From RUG11867 sp964472425 (GTDB lineage Bacteria; Bacillota_I; Bacilli_A; RF39; UBA660), in contig CAYYLF010000079.1 of the NCBI GenBank assembly GCA_964472425.1, positions 1-5,629 on the forward strand: a stretch of DNA of 5,629 nucleotides, written 5' to 3'. Below, piece by piece: positions 5,561-5,629 of this stretch; the first letter of the stretch is position 1, and each line of letters starts with the position of its first letter. The notes under the pieces are model-generated. The model worked only from the letters and a program-made list of their open reading frames with translations. It ran no database searches and had not been told where the DNA came from. A program made the position numbers and the translations under genes.

Positions 5561-5590
5561 ATTGTAGCACCCCCCCCCAATTTTTGTCCA
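5561..5590 (-). promoter_or_regulatory. Predicted promoter of the surface gene with a G-run spacer
   Basis: On the minus strand TGGACA (5590-5585; 5 of 6 matches to the -35 consensus) and TACAAT (5566-5561; 5 of 6 matches to -10) are 18 bases apart. TG-C (5569-5567) makes an extended -10. The spacer contains nine consecutive G. Transcription would start near 5554, giving a leader of about 93 bases before ATG 5461. Confidence 0.6.
5570..5578 (-). repeat. Nine-G homopolymer tract in the promoter spacer
   Basis: Nine consecutive C on the plus strand (G on the minus strand) lie within the -35/-10 spacer. This is striking in an otherwise AT-rich intergenic region. Tracts of this kind change length by slipped-strand mispairing, and each step would alter promoter spacing. 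Confidence 0.8.
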
Positions 5591-5598
5591 GAAAAATC

Positions 5599-5627
5599 TT
5601 GCTATTTATTAAAATCTGTAATATAAT
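5599..5627 (+). promoter_or_regulatory. Predicted divergent promoter reading out of the window
   Basis: TTGCTA (5599-5604; 4 of 6) and a perfect TATAAT (5622-5627) are 17 bases apart on the plus strand. The -35 boxes of this promoter and of the surface-gene promoter lie back to back, 8 bases apart. The gene it would serve lies beyond the right edge. Confidence 0.5.
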
Positions 5628-5629
5628 TC

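Overview
The window fits a low-GC Gram-positive bacterium, most likely an uncultured gut Bacilli or Clostridia relative. This is inferred from the murT-gatD pair, strong AGGAGG-type ribosome binding sites, extended -10 promoters, and a surface protein of a kind I associate with uncultured Firmicutes. TGA is an ordinary stop (murT and deoD both end on it in ATGA overlaps) and Trp is TGG, so the Mycoplasma code is not in use. No RNA gene, CRISPR array, insertion sequence or transposase is visible.

Layout. Positions 1-369 hold no convincing gene, but contain inverted repeats and a promoter. Four plus-strand genes follow. murT and gatD form a 4-base-overlapping pair for a MurT/GatD-type amidotransferase, normally the enzyme that amidates D-Glu of lipid II. 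After a 49-base gap with its own promoter come deoD (purine nucleoside phosphorylase) and ada (adenosine deaminase), also overlapping by 4 bases; together they salvage purine nucleosides. A hairpin-plus-T-run terminator closes the plus-strand block at 4161-4192. A convergent minus-strand gene (4197 to about 5461) encodes a membrane-anchored, Cys-containing surface protein. Its promoter lies near 5561-5590, back to back with a plus-strand promoter that reads out of the window.

Most notable points. (1) The GatD-like protein lacks both glutaminase residues: the nucleophilic Cys position reads Gly and the His position reads Phe. Its MurT partner keeps its P-loop, zinc ribbon and a conserved Asp. 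The pair may therefore not be a glutamine-hydrolysing lipid II amidase. (2) The surface gene has two possible expression switches: a run of nine G between the -35 and -10 boxes, and a frame break at an A5 tract. The break separates a well-placed start (strong ribosome binding site, ATG at 5461) from the membrane segment and the ectodomain. It could be a phase-variable or programmed -1 frameshift, a lesion, or a sequencing error. (3) The surface gene is compositionally mosaic, with an AT-rich core between GC-richer ends, which suggests recombination between paralogues.
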